Assembly (NCBI RefSeq): GCF_020217425.1
Contig: NZ_CP084090.1
Span: 2,356,001-2,420,000, forward strand
Direction of reading: 5' to 3'
Length of the DNA stretch: 64,000 bases
From: Halomicrobium urmianum
GTDB lineage: Archaea; Halobacteriota; Halobacteria; Halobacteriales; Haloarculaceae
Shown here one piece after another: positions 26,810 through 37,390 of this stretch. The translations under genes were made by a program, and so were the position numbers. The notes below the pieces were generated by a model. The model worked only from the letters and a program-made list of their open reading frames with translations. It was not told where the DNA came from and ran no database searches. The first letter of the stretch is position 1. The number at the start of each line of letters is the position of its first letter.

Positions 26810-27898
26810 ATGCGCGTGGCCGTCGTCGGCGGCGGCGCCGTCGGGGTGACCGCCGCCACCGAGGCCGCCGAGGCGGGCGCCGACGTCGTCCTCTACGAGC
26901 GCTCGGACCTGGCCGGTGGCTCGACCGGTCGGGCCGCCGGCATCTGCTACGACGCCTACGCCGAGGACGTCGACGCCGCCGTCGCCGCCGAGGCCCTCTC
27001 GCGGTTCCGGGAGCTGGGCGTGCTCACCGAGTGCCCCTACGTCTGGTACGCCCGGGAGGGCGACGACTCGAAAGCCGCGGCCGTCCGCGAGCAGGTGCCC
27101 CGAATGGAAGCGCACGGCCGGGACGTGTCACTGGTCGACCCCGACGAGCTCGGCGAACGCTACCCGCAGTTGCGGACCGACGACCTCGCCGTAGCCGCGA
27201 TCGCCCACCGGGCCGGCCACGTCGACCCGACGGAGTACGTTCAGGCGATGGCCGAGCGGGCGCTGGCCGCTGGCGTCGGCGTCCGGACCGAGCGGGAGGT
27301 GTCGCTGGCCGGGCCGACCACCGTCGACGCGTCCGACGAGACGGTCGAGTTCGACGTCGTGCTGGTCGCGGCCGGCCCCGCGACGAAGGGCCTCGTGGGC
27401 GAGGTCGGCGTCGAGATCCCGCTGAAGGCCTACCGCGCGCAGGCGCTCGTCACGGAGCCGGTCCGGGCGACGCTGCCGATGGCCTACGACGCCAGCAGGG
27501 AGTGCTACTGGCGGCCCCGCGACGGCGGCCTGCTCGTCGGCGACGGGACCCGCGAGGCCGACCCAGACGACTGGGACCCCGAGGCCGACGCCGCGTTCGA
27601 GGCGAGCGCGCTGGAGCGCCTCCGCGACGCGACGACGCTCGATCCCGACGTCGACCGGTCATGGGCCGGCCTCTGCACTGCCACGCCCGACCGGGACCCC
27701 CTCCTGGGCGAGGTGGCCGACGGGCTGCACGTCGCGACGGGCTGGCACGGCCACGGCCTGATGCGCGCCCCGGCGCTGGGGGCGCGGGCCGCGGAGCTAC
27801 TGCTGGGCGGCGAGGGGATCGACGCGTTCGACCCCGACCGGTTCGACGGCGACGAGGAGTTCGACGTGGTCGAGGGGATGACGTTCGACGAGGAGTGA
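26810..27898 (+). CDS. FAD-dependent oxidoreductase (DAO family)
   Basis: 362 residues starting with a dinucleotide-binding fold (VAVVGGGAVGVTAATEAAEA) at the N-terminus, then STGRAAGI for FAD binding, and C-terminal GLHVATGWHGHGLMRAPALG, typical of D-amino-acid oxidase/GlpO-like enzymes. The substrate is probably an amino or hydroxy acid but cannot be set. Immediately downstream of the luciferase-like gene without spacing. Confidence 0.85.
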   Translation: MRVAVVGGGAVGVTAATEAAEAGADVVLYERSDLAGGSTGRAAGICYDAYAEDVDAAVAAEALSRFRELGVLTECPYVWYAREGDDSKAAAVREQVPRMEAHGRDVSLVDPDELGERYPQLRTDDLAVAAIAHRAGHVDPTEYVQAMAERALAAGVGVRTEREVSLAGPTTVDASDETVEFDVVLVAAGPATKGLVGEVGVEIPLKAYRAQALVTEPVRATLPMAYDASRECYWRPRDGGLLVGDGTREADPDDWDPEADAAFEASALERLRDATTLDPDVDRSWAGLCTATPDRDPLLGEVADGLHVATGWHGHGLMRAPALGARAAELLLGGEGIDAFDPDRFDGDEEFDVVEGMTFDEE

Positions 27899-27923
27899 CG
27901 GGAACGCGGCGGCGCGTCGGAAA

Positions 27924-28082
27924 CTAGACTTCGATCCGCTCGAGGCAGTCCGTCCCGCCGCAGAGGGGACACCGAAGGTCTGAGACGCCGAGGTCGTCGT
28001 CCACGTCGTACGTATAATGATTCTCGAACATGTCGAGTTCGCAGTCCTCGCTCGTGCATCGGAGCTCCTCAGTCGCGGGCAT
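27924..28082 (-). CDS. Small zinc-ribbon protein (DUF7559-like)
   Basis: 52 residues from ATG 28082, chosen over the longer frame because the conserved part begins MPATEELRCTSEDC. Two cysteine pairs, C-x4-C near the start and C-P-L-C-G-G-T-D-C near the end, form a rubredoxin-like zinc ribbon. Convergent with the oxidoreductase gene. Function unknown; such proteins often act as small regulatory or scaffold factors. Confidence 0.65.
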   Translation of the reverse strand: MPATEELRCTSEDCELDMFENHYTYDVDDDLGVSDLRCPLCGGTDCLERIEV

Positions 28083-28222
28083 GTCCCGGAGTTGGACTGG
28101 CGCAGTAATCAAGATTGGGCTGTGCGATCGCCGGATCGCAGCGGGTCAGAGAGCGGGAAACGAGGCGATACCGACCGTAACGGCCCCCTACTCATTGGGC
28201 CGGGACGCCTACGGGTGAGGAC

Positions 28223-28879
28223 ATGGCTGACGACGAGCCGCCCGACGGCGACCACGTGGTGCAGATCGACGACGTCATCGCCGAGTACGACGGACTGACG
28301 GGCGAGTTCTACCGCGGCGAGATCGACCGGACGTCCACCTGGCGGGCCCGGCTGGACCAGACGACCAACTGGGCCGTGGTGGTCGTCGCCGCCATCCTGA
28401 CGTGGGCGTTCACGAGCGCGAACAACCCTCACTTCGTGATCCTCATCGGCATGTTCGGGGTGTCCGCCTTCCTCGTCATGGAGGCGACGCGGTACAGGGA
28501 GTACGACGTCTGGCGCAACCGGGTACGGCTCCTCCAGGCCGGGCTGTACGCCGAACTGTTCGCCGGGAAGACCGACACGCCGGACTGGCGGGATCGAATC
28601 GGCGAGCAGCTGCTCCAGCCCGAGTTCAACATCACCTTCCAGGAGGCGCTGACACACCGGCTGCGCCGCTCGTACCTCGCCCTGCTCTTGCTCCTGCTGG
28701 CCGCGTGGTTCGCGCGGATAACGGTCTTCCTGCCCGACCAGGACTGGCGCCAGACCGCGTCGATCTTCATCGTCCCCGGGGAACTCGTCGTGGTCGTCGT
28801 CGCGGCGTTTTACGCCGTCGTGATCGCGCTCGCGGCGTACTCCGCCCGGGGAGAGCGGGTCCGGGAGTTCCAGGAGTAA
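28223..28879 (+). CDS. DUF2270 membrane protein
   Basis: 218 residues. A soluble N-terminus (to about 45) with EYDGLTGEFYRGEIDRTS, the DUF2270 hallmark, is followed by four hydrophobic helices in two pairs (about 50-90 and 150-212). The region between carries conserved WRNRVRLLQAGLYAE. Function unknown; common in bacteria and haloarchaea. Confidence 0.85.
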   Translation: MADDEPPDGDHVVQIDDVIAEYDGLTGEFYRGEIDRTSTWRARLDQTTNWAVVVVAAILTWAFTSANNPHFVILIGMFGVSAFLVMEATRYREYDVWRNRVRLLQAGLYAELFAGKTDTPDWRDRIGEQLLQPEFNITFQEALTHRLRRSYLALLLLLLAAWFARITVFLPDQDWRQTASIFIVPGELVVVVVAAFYAVVIALAAYSARGERVREFQE

Positions 28880-28928
28880 GGACGGCCGCCAGCCACGGAT
28901 ATTTCCGTCCGTGGCCGCTGGTTCCTCC

Positions 28929-30824
<1,896 letters not shown>

Positions 30825-30825
30825 C

Positions 30826-31287
30826 CTACTCCTCGTCGCCGGCCTCGTCGACTGCTTCGCCGGCCTCTTCGCGTTCGTCGACCTCCTCGACCGTCTCGTC
30901 GACCGGTTCGGTCGCGTCCCGCCTGGGAACGCGGACCTCCAGCGTGCCGTTGTCCCGGAGCGTGGCCGACGCCGCGTCGGGGGCGACTCGGGCGTCCTCC
31001 GGCAGGTCGACGCTGCCCTCCAGCGAGAGGCCGCGTCCGGGATACCGCAGGTCGAAGTCGTCGCGGAACGACCGGAAGCGGTCGAGGCGGACGTCGATCC
31101 GGCCGTCCTCGTACTGGACGCGGACGTCGCCGGCCGACGCGCCCGGAGCGTCGAACACGGCCAGGTAGGCCTCGTCGCTCTCCAGCAGGTCGACCGGTAG
31201 CGGCGTCTGCTCCTGGACGCGCCCCGCGGCACGGCCCAGGTTCTCGAAGACGGCGTCGCCGATCGACTTGCCGAGGTCCTTGAACAT
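30826..31287 (-). CDS. Hsp20/alpha-crystallin family small chaperone
   Basis: 153 residues. The middle (about 30-125) is an alpha-crystallin-type beta sandwich (DVRVQYEDGRIDVRL, then NGTLEVRVPR); the closing G-T-L-E-V-x-V-P is the family signature. The C-terminal tail of about 30 residues is almost entirely acidic, which is longer than usual and may help solubility in high salt. Convergent with the ABC exporter with almost no spacer. Confidence 0.82.
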   Translation of the reverse strand: MFKDLGKSIGDAVFENLGRAAGRVQEQTPLPVDLLESDEAYLAVFDAPGASAGDVRVQYEDGRIDVRLDRFRSFRDDFDLRYPGRGLSLEGSVDLPEDARVAPDAASATLRDNGTLEVRVPRRDATEPVDETVEEVDEREEAGEAVDEAGDEE

Positions 31288-31523
31288 CGTCAGACCCCCC
31301 GAGTCGGCCCGGTTCGGTGTCCCTGCGGTACCGCTGTGCTGTGGATGGCGCCGTCGACAGTCATCGTTCGAACGGTTGGTCGCCCATCCATTTATAGGCC
31401 GGGACGGGCAGGCCTGGAGACCGCCCGCGAGCCGGCGTCTGCGGCCGGGCCGTCCGGGCGAACGGAACCGGCATTCGTGTCGGCAGAGCTATCACTTTTC
31501 CGCGGCGACGCCCTACAGAGGCC

Positions 31524-32882
31524 ATGCGCCTCATCCAGATCGCCGTCCCCGAGGACCAGCGGGCGGCGCTGGTCGAGGTCCTCGAGGACCGGGATCTCGG
31601 GTACACCGTCACGAACGGGCTGGTCGACGGCGGCGACCGGGCGATCATCTCCTTCGTGTTGCCCGCCGACGCCGTCGAGTACGTGCTCGACGACATGGAA
31701 CAACGGGGATTCGACACGGAGACGTTCACCGTCTCCGTCGAGACGGAGTACGCGACCTTCGAGGGCGTCGACGACGTCCAGGACGAGTGGGCCAAGACGC
31801 CCAACCGGATCGCGCCGGAGACGCTCCGCTCGAAGGCCAAGGACCTCCGGCTGAACACCCGCTCGTACCTGTGGATGATGGTCCTGTCCACCGTCATCGC
31901 GACCGCCGGCCTGCTCCTGGGGTCGCCCGCTATCGTCGTCGGGTCGATGGTGCTCGCGCCGATCGTCAGCCCGATGCTGACTGCCAGCGTCGGCGCCGTC
32001 CGCGACGACCGCGACATGGTGCTCGACAGCCTCCACATGCAGGGGCTCGGCCTCGGACTCGCCGTGATCGGGGCGTTCCTGTTCAGCCTCCTCGCCAAGC
32101 ACTTCTTCGCGGTCCCGATGGCGCTGGACATCGCCACCATCGAGGTTATCTCCGGCCGTTTCTCGCCGGGGATGCTGGCCGTCGTCGTCGGCCTCGCCTC
32201 CGGCGCGGCCGGCGCCTTCGGCCTCGCGACGAAGGGACAGGTCAGCATCGTCGGCGTGATGATCGCCGCGGCGCTGATCCCGACGGCAGCAGCGTCCGGC
32301 ATCGGGTTCGCCTGGGACGTGCCCATCGTCGGCCTGGGTTCGCTCGTCCTGCTGCTCGTGACCATCGTCGCGGTCAACGTTGGCGGTGTCACCATGCTGA
32401 GCTACCTCGGCTACCGCCCCGACGAGGTCGACGAGGGCTTCTTCGACCTGTCGTCGGCGCGCGAGGTCGCCGTCCTCGTCGCGACGGCCGTGGCCGCCGT
32501 CCTCGTCGTCACCGCCGTCGGCTACGGCTCCTACCAGCAGTTCGCCTTCGAGCGGTCGGTCAACAGCGCCGTGACCGATGTCCTCGAGAGCGGCGAGTAC
32601 GACGAACTGGAGGTGACCTCGATCGCCACGGAGTACGCCGCCGCCGGTCCGGTCTCCGATCCCACCACCGTGACCGTCACGCTCAGTCGGACCAGCGACC
32701 GGTCCTACGGCGGCCTCCCCAACGCCTTCTACCGGTCGATAGCGAACGAGACGGACGAGGACGTCCAGGTGCGGGTGCAGTACCAGGACTTCGACCGGTC
32801 GAACGTGTCGGCTACGGACAGCGGGAGCGCAGCGCTAGAGGCGGGCGGGCCGCGCGGCGTCGCGACTACCGGGATCCGCTGA
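31524..32882 (+). CDS. DUF389 / TIGR00341 membrane protein
   Basis: 452 residues. The first 80 residues form a ferredoxin-like domain (MRLIQIAVPEDQRAALVEVL), followed by six or more membrane helices from about 115 (the segment GSMVLAPIVSPMLTAS is characteristic of DUF389), and an extracellular-type soluble C-terminus from about 350. The family is widespread in haloarchaea with unknown function. A TATA-like TTTATAGG lies at 31391-31398. Confidence 0.85.
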   Translation: MRLIQIAVPEDQRAALVEVLEDRDLGYTVTNGLVDGGDRAIISFVLPADAVEYVLDDMEQRGFDTETFTVSVETEYATFEGVDDVQDEWAKTPNRIAPETLRSKAKDLRLNTRSYLWMMVLSTVIATAGLLLGSPAIVVGSMVLAPIVSPMLTASVGAVRDDRDMVLDSLHMQGLGLGLAVIGAFLFSLLAKHFFAVPMALDIATIEVISGRFSPGMLAVVVGLASGAAGAFGLATKGQVSIVGVMIAAALIPTAAASGIGFAWDVPIVGLGSLVLLLVTIVAVNVGGVTMLSYLGYRPDEVDEGFFDLSSAREVAVLVATAVAAVLVVTAVGYGSYQQFAFERSVNSAVTDVLESGEYDELEVTSIATEYAAAGPVSDPTTVTVTLSRTSDRSYGGLPNAFYRSIANETDEDVQVRVQYQDFDRSNVSATDSGSAALEAGGPRGVATTGIR

Positions 32883-32907
32883 CGCGACCCCTCGCCGACG
32901 TGTCGGC

Positions 32908-33567
32908 TCAGGCCGTGCAGATGTCGTGGAGGTCGTCCAGCGAGTCGATGTCCCAGGTCGGCCAGCAGTTCAGGTCCCAGTCCGTGCGGTGGGGCCGGCG
33001 GATGAACGCGGAGTCGATGCCCGCGTTCTCCGCGGCCCAGATGTCGGACTCGTTGTCGCCGACGAACAGCGCCGAGTCGGCGTCCAGATCCGACAGGGCC
33101 CGCTCCAGGTAGTGCGGGTCGGGTTTGCGGCGGTCGAGGCTCTCGATGATGGGCTCGCGGCCGTAGTACGTGTCGAACAGGTGGGTGACCTCGTGGTGGT
33201 CGACGAGGAACTCCACGGTCTCGTGCTGGTTCGAACTGACGATGCCCCGCGCGACGTCGAGGTCGGCCAGCGCATGGACGTCGTCGTACAGCGCCTTCCG
33301 GCCGGCGCGGGCCTCCTCCTGCTGAGCGCGCGACATCGTGGCGTCGCGCTTCCGCCAGAACGTCTCGGGGTCGAGGTCGTACGTGTTACAGATGCGGTCT
33401 ACCTGCTCGGGGGTCGCCCCGACGGTCATGTCGTCGACGTGGTCGGCGTCCGGGTCGGTCACGTCGAACTGCTCGAACGTCTCCCGGGTCGCCTCCCGGA
33501 GCACGTCGAAGTCCGTCCGACCGACGAGGACACCGTCGTTGTCGAACACGACGGTATCGTAAGTCAT
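32908..33567 (-). CDS. HAD-superfamily hydrolase (phosphatase)
   Basis: 219 residues. HAD motif I is VVFDNDGVLV (nucleophile D9), motif II GIVSSNQ, motif III lysine in RRKPDPHYL, motif IV FVGDNESDIWAAENAG. The layout is that of phosphoglycolate phosphatase-like enzymes with an alpha-helical cap. Motif I has asparagine at the position between the two aspartates (D-N-D), which is common in haloarchaeal members. Substrate unknown. Confidence 0.87.
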   Translation of the reverse strand: MTYDTVVFDNDGVLVGRTDFDVLREATRETFEQFDVTDPDADHVDDMTVGATPEQVDRICNTYDLDPETFWRKRDATMSRAQQEEARAGRKALYDDVHALADLDVARGIVSSNQHETVEFLVDHHEVTHLFDTYYGREPIIESLDRRKPDPHYLERALSDLDADSALFVGDNESDIWAAENAGIDSAFIRRPHRTDWDLNCWPTWDIDSLDDLHDICTA

Positions 33568-33701
33568 ACTCCCGATACATCGCTCGGCCGTATAAGCGTT
33601 TCACCCGGCCGGTGCCCTCAGGGCCAGTCCCGACCGGGCGAACGGCGACGGCGCTGGGCCAACCAGACACGGTTTTACGCGTCCGGCGACTACCCGCGCC
33701 C

Positions 33702-35420
33702 ATGACCGCAGACCCCGCCGAACTCGACGTGACCGTCGTCGACGGCTACGTCGACGAGCCGGCCCACTTCGGGGTCCCGCCGTACGTCTCGACGTACCCG
33801 CGCTACACGGCCGGGGCGCTCGTCGACGCCGGCGTCCCGCGCGAGCGGATCACCTACCACACCATCGACGCGCTCCGCGACGACCCCGACCGCTGGCGAG
33901 ACGTCGAGGAGGCCGACCTGCTGATCTACGTCGGCGGGATGACCGTCCCCGGCAGCTACGTCGGCGGGACGCCCGCCGAGCCCGACGAGGTCCGGCGGCT
34001 GGCCTGGACCGCCGACGGCGTCTCGATGATGGGCGGCCCCGTCCGCTTCGGGGTCAGCGAGGCCAACGAGGGCGCCAGCGAGACCGAACGGGACGACCTG
34101 GACTTCGACTTCCTCGCGATGGCCGACGTCGAGGCCGCCGCCTACGACCTCGTCGACAGCGGCCTGGAGGGCTTCGAGGACCGCTACCGCGGCGTCCCCG
34201 AGGAGACCCGCTGGGCGCGGCAGGGCGCCTTCGTCGTCGAACAGCATCCTAACCACCCCGACTACCTCATCGCCGAACTGGAGACGTCGCGGGGCTGTCC
34301 GTACCGGTGTTCGTTCTGTACGGAACCGATGTACGGCGACCCCGACTTCCGACCGCCCGAGAGCGTCGTCGACGAGGTCGACGCCCTGTCTGATCACGGC
34401 GTGGCGAACTTCCGGCTCGGCCGGCAGGCCGACATCCTCGCCTACGGCGGCGACGGCGAGGCGCCCAACCCCGACGCGCTCCGGGAACTGTACGGCGGCA
34501 TCCGCGAGGTGGCGCCCGACCTGGAGACGCTGCACCTCGACAACATGAACCCCATCACCGTCGTGAAGTGGCCGGAGTTGGCCCGCGAGGGGATCCGGAT
34601 CATCGCCGAGCACAACACGCCCGGCGACACCGCCGCCTTCGGCCTCGAATCGGCCGATCCGGTGGTCCAGGAGGAGAACAACCTTAACGTCACCGCCGAG
34701 GAGTGCTTCGAGGCCGTGAAGATCGTCAACGAGGAGGGCGGCTGGCGGCCGGGCGAGGAGCCCGGCAGCGGGCCGAGCTGGGGCGACGCCGCCGCCGACC
34801 GCCTCCCCAAGCTGCTCCCGGGCATCAACCTCGTCCACGGACTCAAGGGCGAGCGCCGGGAGACCTTCGAGCACAACCGGGAGTTCCTCCAGCGCGTCTA
34901 CGACGAGGGGTACGTGCTCCGCCGGGTGAACATCCGCCAGGTGATGGCCTTCGAGGGAACCGACATGGCCGACACCGGCGCCGAGATCGCCCACGACCAC
35001 AAGAAGCTGTTCAAGCAGTACAAGCGCGAGGTCCGCGAAGAGATCGACAACCCGATGCTCCAGCGGCTGGCGCCGCCGGGCACCGTCCTCCCCGACGTCA
35101 CGCTGGAGTACCACCAGGACGGCAAGACCTTCGGCCGCCAGCTGGGCACCTACCCGCTGCTGGTCGCGATTCCGGGCGAGCGGGAGCTCGGACGCACGAT
35201 CGACGTCGCGGTCACCGACCACGGCTACCGCTCCGTGACTGGCGTCCCCTATCCGCTCGACCTCAACGACGCCTCGATGGACGAGCTAACGGCGATTCCG
35301 GGGGTCGGGAAGAGCACCGCCGGCGACATCGTCGTCGACCGCCCGCACGACTCCGTCGCCGAGGTCGGCACCGACCTCGAACGGTTCGCCGTCGTCCGCT
35401 CCTCCGAGCGCGCGGACTGA
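33702..35420 (+). CDS. Radical SAM protein with C-terminal helix-hairpin-helix
   Basis: 572 residues from ATG 33702. An N-terminal Rossmann-like part (LIYVGGMTVPGS) precedes the radical SAM core with C-x3-C-x2-C (RGCPYRCSFCTEP) at about 208-220. The last 70 residues include a helix-hairpin-helix (MDELTAIPGVGKSTAGDIV), a DNA or RNA binding motif. The organisation resembles archaeal radical SAM proteins of the UPF0313/MiaB-like neighbourhood but without a TRAM domain; the combination suggests chemistry on a nucleic acid. The reaction is unknown. Confidence 0.85.
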   Translation: MTADPAELDVTVVDGYVDEPAHFGVPPYVSTYPRYTAGALVDAGVPRERITYHTIDALRDDPDRWRDVEEADLLIYVGGMTVPGSYVGGTPAEPDEVRRLAWTADGVSMMGGPVRFGVSEANEGASETERDDLDFDFLAMADVEAAAYDLVDSGLEGFEDRYRGVPEETRWARQGAFVVEQHPNHPDYLIAELETSRGCPYRCSFCTEPMYGDPDFRPPESVVDEVDALSDHGVANFRLGRQADILAYGGDGEAPNPDALRELYGGIREVAPDLETLHLDNMNPITVVKWPELAREGIRIIAEHNTPGDTAAFGLESADPVVQEENNLNVTAEECFEAVKIVNEEGGWRPGEEPGSGPSWGDAAADRLPKLLPGINLVHGLKGERRETFEHNREFLQRVYDEGYVLRRVNIRQVMAFEGTDMADTGAEIAHDHKKLFKQYKREVREEIDNPMLQRLAPPGTVLPDVTLEYHQDGKTFGRQLGTYPLLVAIPGERELGRTIDVAVTDHGYRSVTGVPYPLDLNDASMDELTAIPGVGKSTAGDIVVDRPHDSVAEVGTDLERFAVVRSSERAD

Positions 35421-35527
35421 CGACGCTACGGTTCTCCGCGGGCGTCGGGTACACGCTCTGTGGACGCGCCGCTATCAGAGTCGACGCGGACGGCGGCGTG
35501 CGAAAGGGGCCGCCGGAGAACGAAGCG

Positions 35528-35546
35528 GGCGGGCGTCGAGCCCGCC
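35528..35546. repeat. Hairpin between convergent genes
   Basis: GGCGGGC-GTCGA-GCCCGCC forms a perfect 7-bp stem with a 5-nt loop in the 183-bp space between the stops of the radical SAM gene and the GH5 gene. There is no following T-run, so it is not a standard archaeal terminator. It may still mark the 3' ends. Confidence 0.35.
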
Positions 35547-35603
35547 GCGTGTGTCGGCTTCAGGCGGTACCTCGATCGTCAGCGGGTGAACGGTGAGGGC
35601 CGA

Positions 35604-37226
35604 TCAGATCTCGTTGAACAGTTCGACGAGGTCGGCGTAGTCGACGTTGCCGTTGCCGTTGTAGTCGTAGTACTCGACGTTATTCTGCATCCCCTCGCTG
35701 TCCATGTTCTCGAAGTACTCGACGACGTCGGAGTAGTCGGCCTCGCCGTTGCCGTTGAGGTCCTCGTAAGCCCCGTCGCCGTCCGGGTCCGTCGCGCCAT
35801 CGGGCCAGTTCGGACCGTCGTCGGTGGGCGTGTCCTCGGTCGGCGTATCGCCGCCGTCGCCGCTTGGGATCCCGTCCTCGCGCGTCTCGACGAGCGTCTC
35901 CTTGATCAGGACGCCCATGTCGGGGTCGCCGCGCAGCTCCCACTCGCAGGGCAGGTCCTCGCAGTGGGTCGGAATCTCCCCCTCGTAGGGGTTCCCGACT
36001 GCGTCGGTCTCGCCGCTGGTCTCGAAGGCGTGCTCGAACATCGCCGGCAGCCACACCGGATCGGCGCACCACGCCGTCCAGTGCAGCGACGGCTCGGACT
36101 CAAGCCAGTCGATAAAGGGCCGTCCGAACCCCTCGGTGGTGCCCCTGATGTGCCGGTGCGGCTGGTGGTCCGAGAAGTTGTCCTGCCAGCCGAACTCGGT
36201 GACGAACAGCGGCACTTCCTCGAAGGCGCCCTCGACGCCGCTGTAGTCGTGGCCGCCCTGTTCGGCCCAGGTGTTCTCGTTGTTGGCCGCGTGGCCGGGA
36301 TAGGTGTGGTAGGCGTACGAGAGGTTCGCGCCCTCGAACTCGCCGTAGATGGTCGCCCCCTCGGGCGTCTGGCTCCAGCCCGGGGACCCGACGATGATCA
36401 GGTTCTCCGAGTGCTCACGGATCGCGTCGACCCACGGCTGGGCCATCTCGCGCCACATGTCCCACTTGTCCTGCATCCAGGGGGCGGGCTCGCCGTCCTT
36501 GTACCGCGAACTGTAGAAGCCCGGCTCGGTCGGCTCGTTGTAGATCTCGAAGAACACGTGGCTGCTATCGGCGTACCGGGGCGCGACCGTCTGCCAGAAG
36601 CTGAGCACTTCCTCCTGCAGCGGCTCGTTGATCGGGCCCTTCTGGCTCTCCGCCCACTGGACGCCCTTCCAGTGGCGGTGGTAGTCGACGATGCAGTAGA
36701 CGCCACGCTGCTCGCAGAGCTCGACGACCGGGTCCAGGTACGTTTCGAGGTACGCCTCGAGCTGGTCTTGGTCGAACGCCGGCACCGGCGGCGCCGGATC
36801 GTCCCCGTTCTCTTCCGCGATCGGCCCCGGCGGATGCTCGCCGATGTCGGTCGGCTGGACGGGCACCCGGATCACCCGCGGGTACCACCCCTCGTCGGCG
36901 CTCGTCAGGAGCCGGATCAGCTGCTCGGCGGTCTTGCCGCGCGCGGGCGCGGTCACGTTCATCCGCTTGGGGTCGGCGATGTTCAGCCCGCGTAGTTTCA
37001 CCGGCTCGCCCTGTGGGTCCGTGATCAGGTTACCATCGACGGTCAGCCGAGGGGTCGGAATCCCCGCGGCCGACGTGCCGACGACGCCGCTCCCCACGCT
37101 GACTGCGAGCGCACCGGCGCCCGCCGTCGCCTTGAGGAAGTCCCGCCGGGACGAGCCCGACGCGACTCGGCCGGTGTTCGATTCGTTCGCGCGCGCGTCC
37201 GTGGTTCTGTTCGTGTCTCTGGTCAT
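35604..37226 (-). CDS. Tat-secreted GH5 glycoside hydrolase with dockerin
   Basis: 540 residues. Twin-arginine signal at 25-55 (SSRRDFLKATAGAG), so it is exported folded. GH5 barrel at about 57-440: acid/base glutamate in FEIYNEPTE (E231) and nucleophile in LFVTEFGW (E344), plus the VDYHRHW strand. A short acid/threonine linker follows (about 451-475). The last 60 residues are a dockerin: two EF-hand-like loops, DPDGDGAYEDLNGNG and YDYNGNGNVD, each followed by a helix ending near (V/L)-x-x-(F/Y)-F. GH5 enzymes of this type cleave beta-1,4-glucans such as cellulose or related polymers. Last gene of the four-gene minus-strand cluster. It carries no cohesin module, so it is probably a cargo enzyme. 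Confidence 0.88.
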   Translation of the reverse strand: MTRDTNRTTDARANESNTGRVASGSSRRDFLKATAGAGALAVSVGSGVVGTSAAGIPTPRLTVDGNLITDPQGEPVKLRGLNIADPKRMNVTAPARGKTAEQLIRLLTSADEGWYPRVIRVPVQPTDIGEHPPGPIAEENGDDPAPPVPAFDQDQLEAYLETYLDPVVELCEQRGVYCIVDYHRHWKGVQWAESQKGPINEPLQEEVLSFWQTVAPRYADSSHVFFEIYNEPTEPGFYSSRYKDGEPAPWMQDKWDMWREMAQPWVDAIREHSENLIIVGSPGWSQTPEGATIYGEFEGANLSYAYHTYPGHAANNENTWAEQGGHDYSGVEGAFEEVPLFVTEFGWQDNFSDHQPHRHIRGTTEGFGRPFIDWLESEPSLHWTAWCADPVWLPAMFEHAFETSGETDAVGNPYEGEIPTHCEDLPCEWELRGDPDMGVLIKETLVETREDGIPSGDGGDTPTEDTPTDDGPNWPDGATDPDGDGAYEDLNGNGEADYSDVVEYFENMDSEGMQNNVEYYDYNGNGNVDYADLVELFNEI

Positions 37227-37390
37227 TGGTGTCGTACTCGAAAGGGCGACGGCTCGACGAGAGAAGCGACGGCACTGCGCTGCGTGCGTTCGGTCGGCGA
37301 TGCGGTCGGGCGACGGCGTCTGCGGTCGCCGCGCTCTACCCCCGAGAGCGGGCGGACCGGGCGCGGCCGGTCGCCGCGGTCACGCGCTCG

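Noticed and set aside
31268-33112. 614-residue open frame overlapping DUF389
   Set aside because: Out-of-frame shadow of the DUF389 gene, arginine/proline-rich, no homology pattern.
35525-35546. GC hairpin as an intrinsic terminator
   Set aside because: No T-rich tract follows on either strand; archaeal termination depends on T-runs, so it is listed only as a hairpin.
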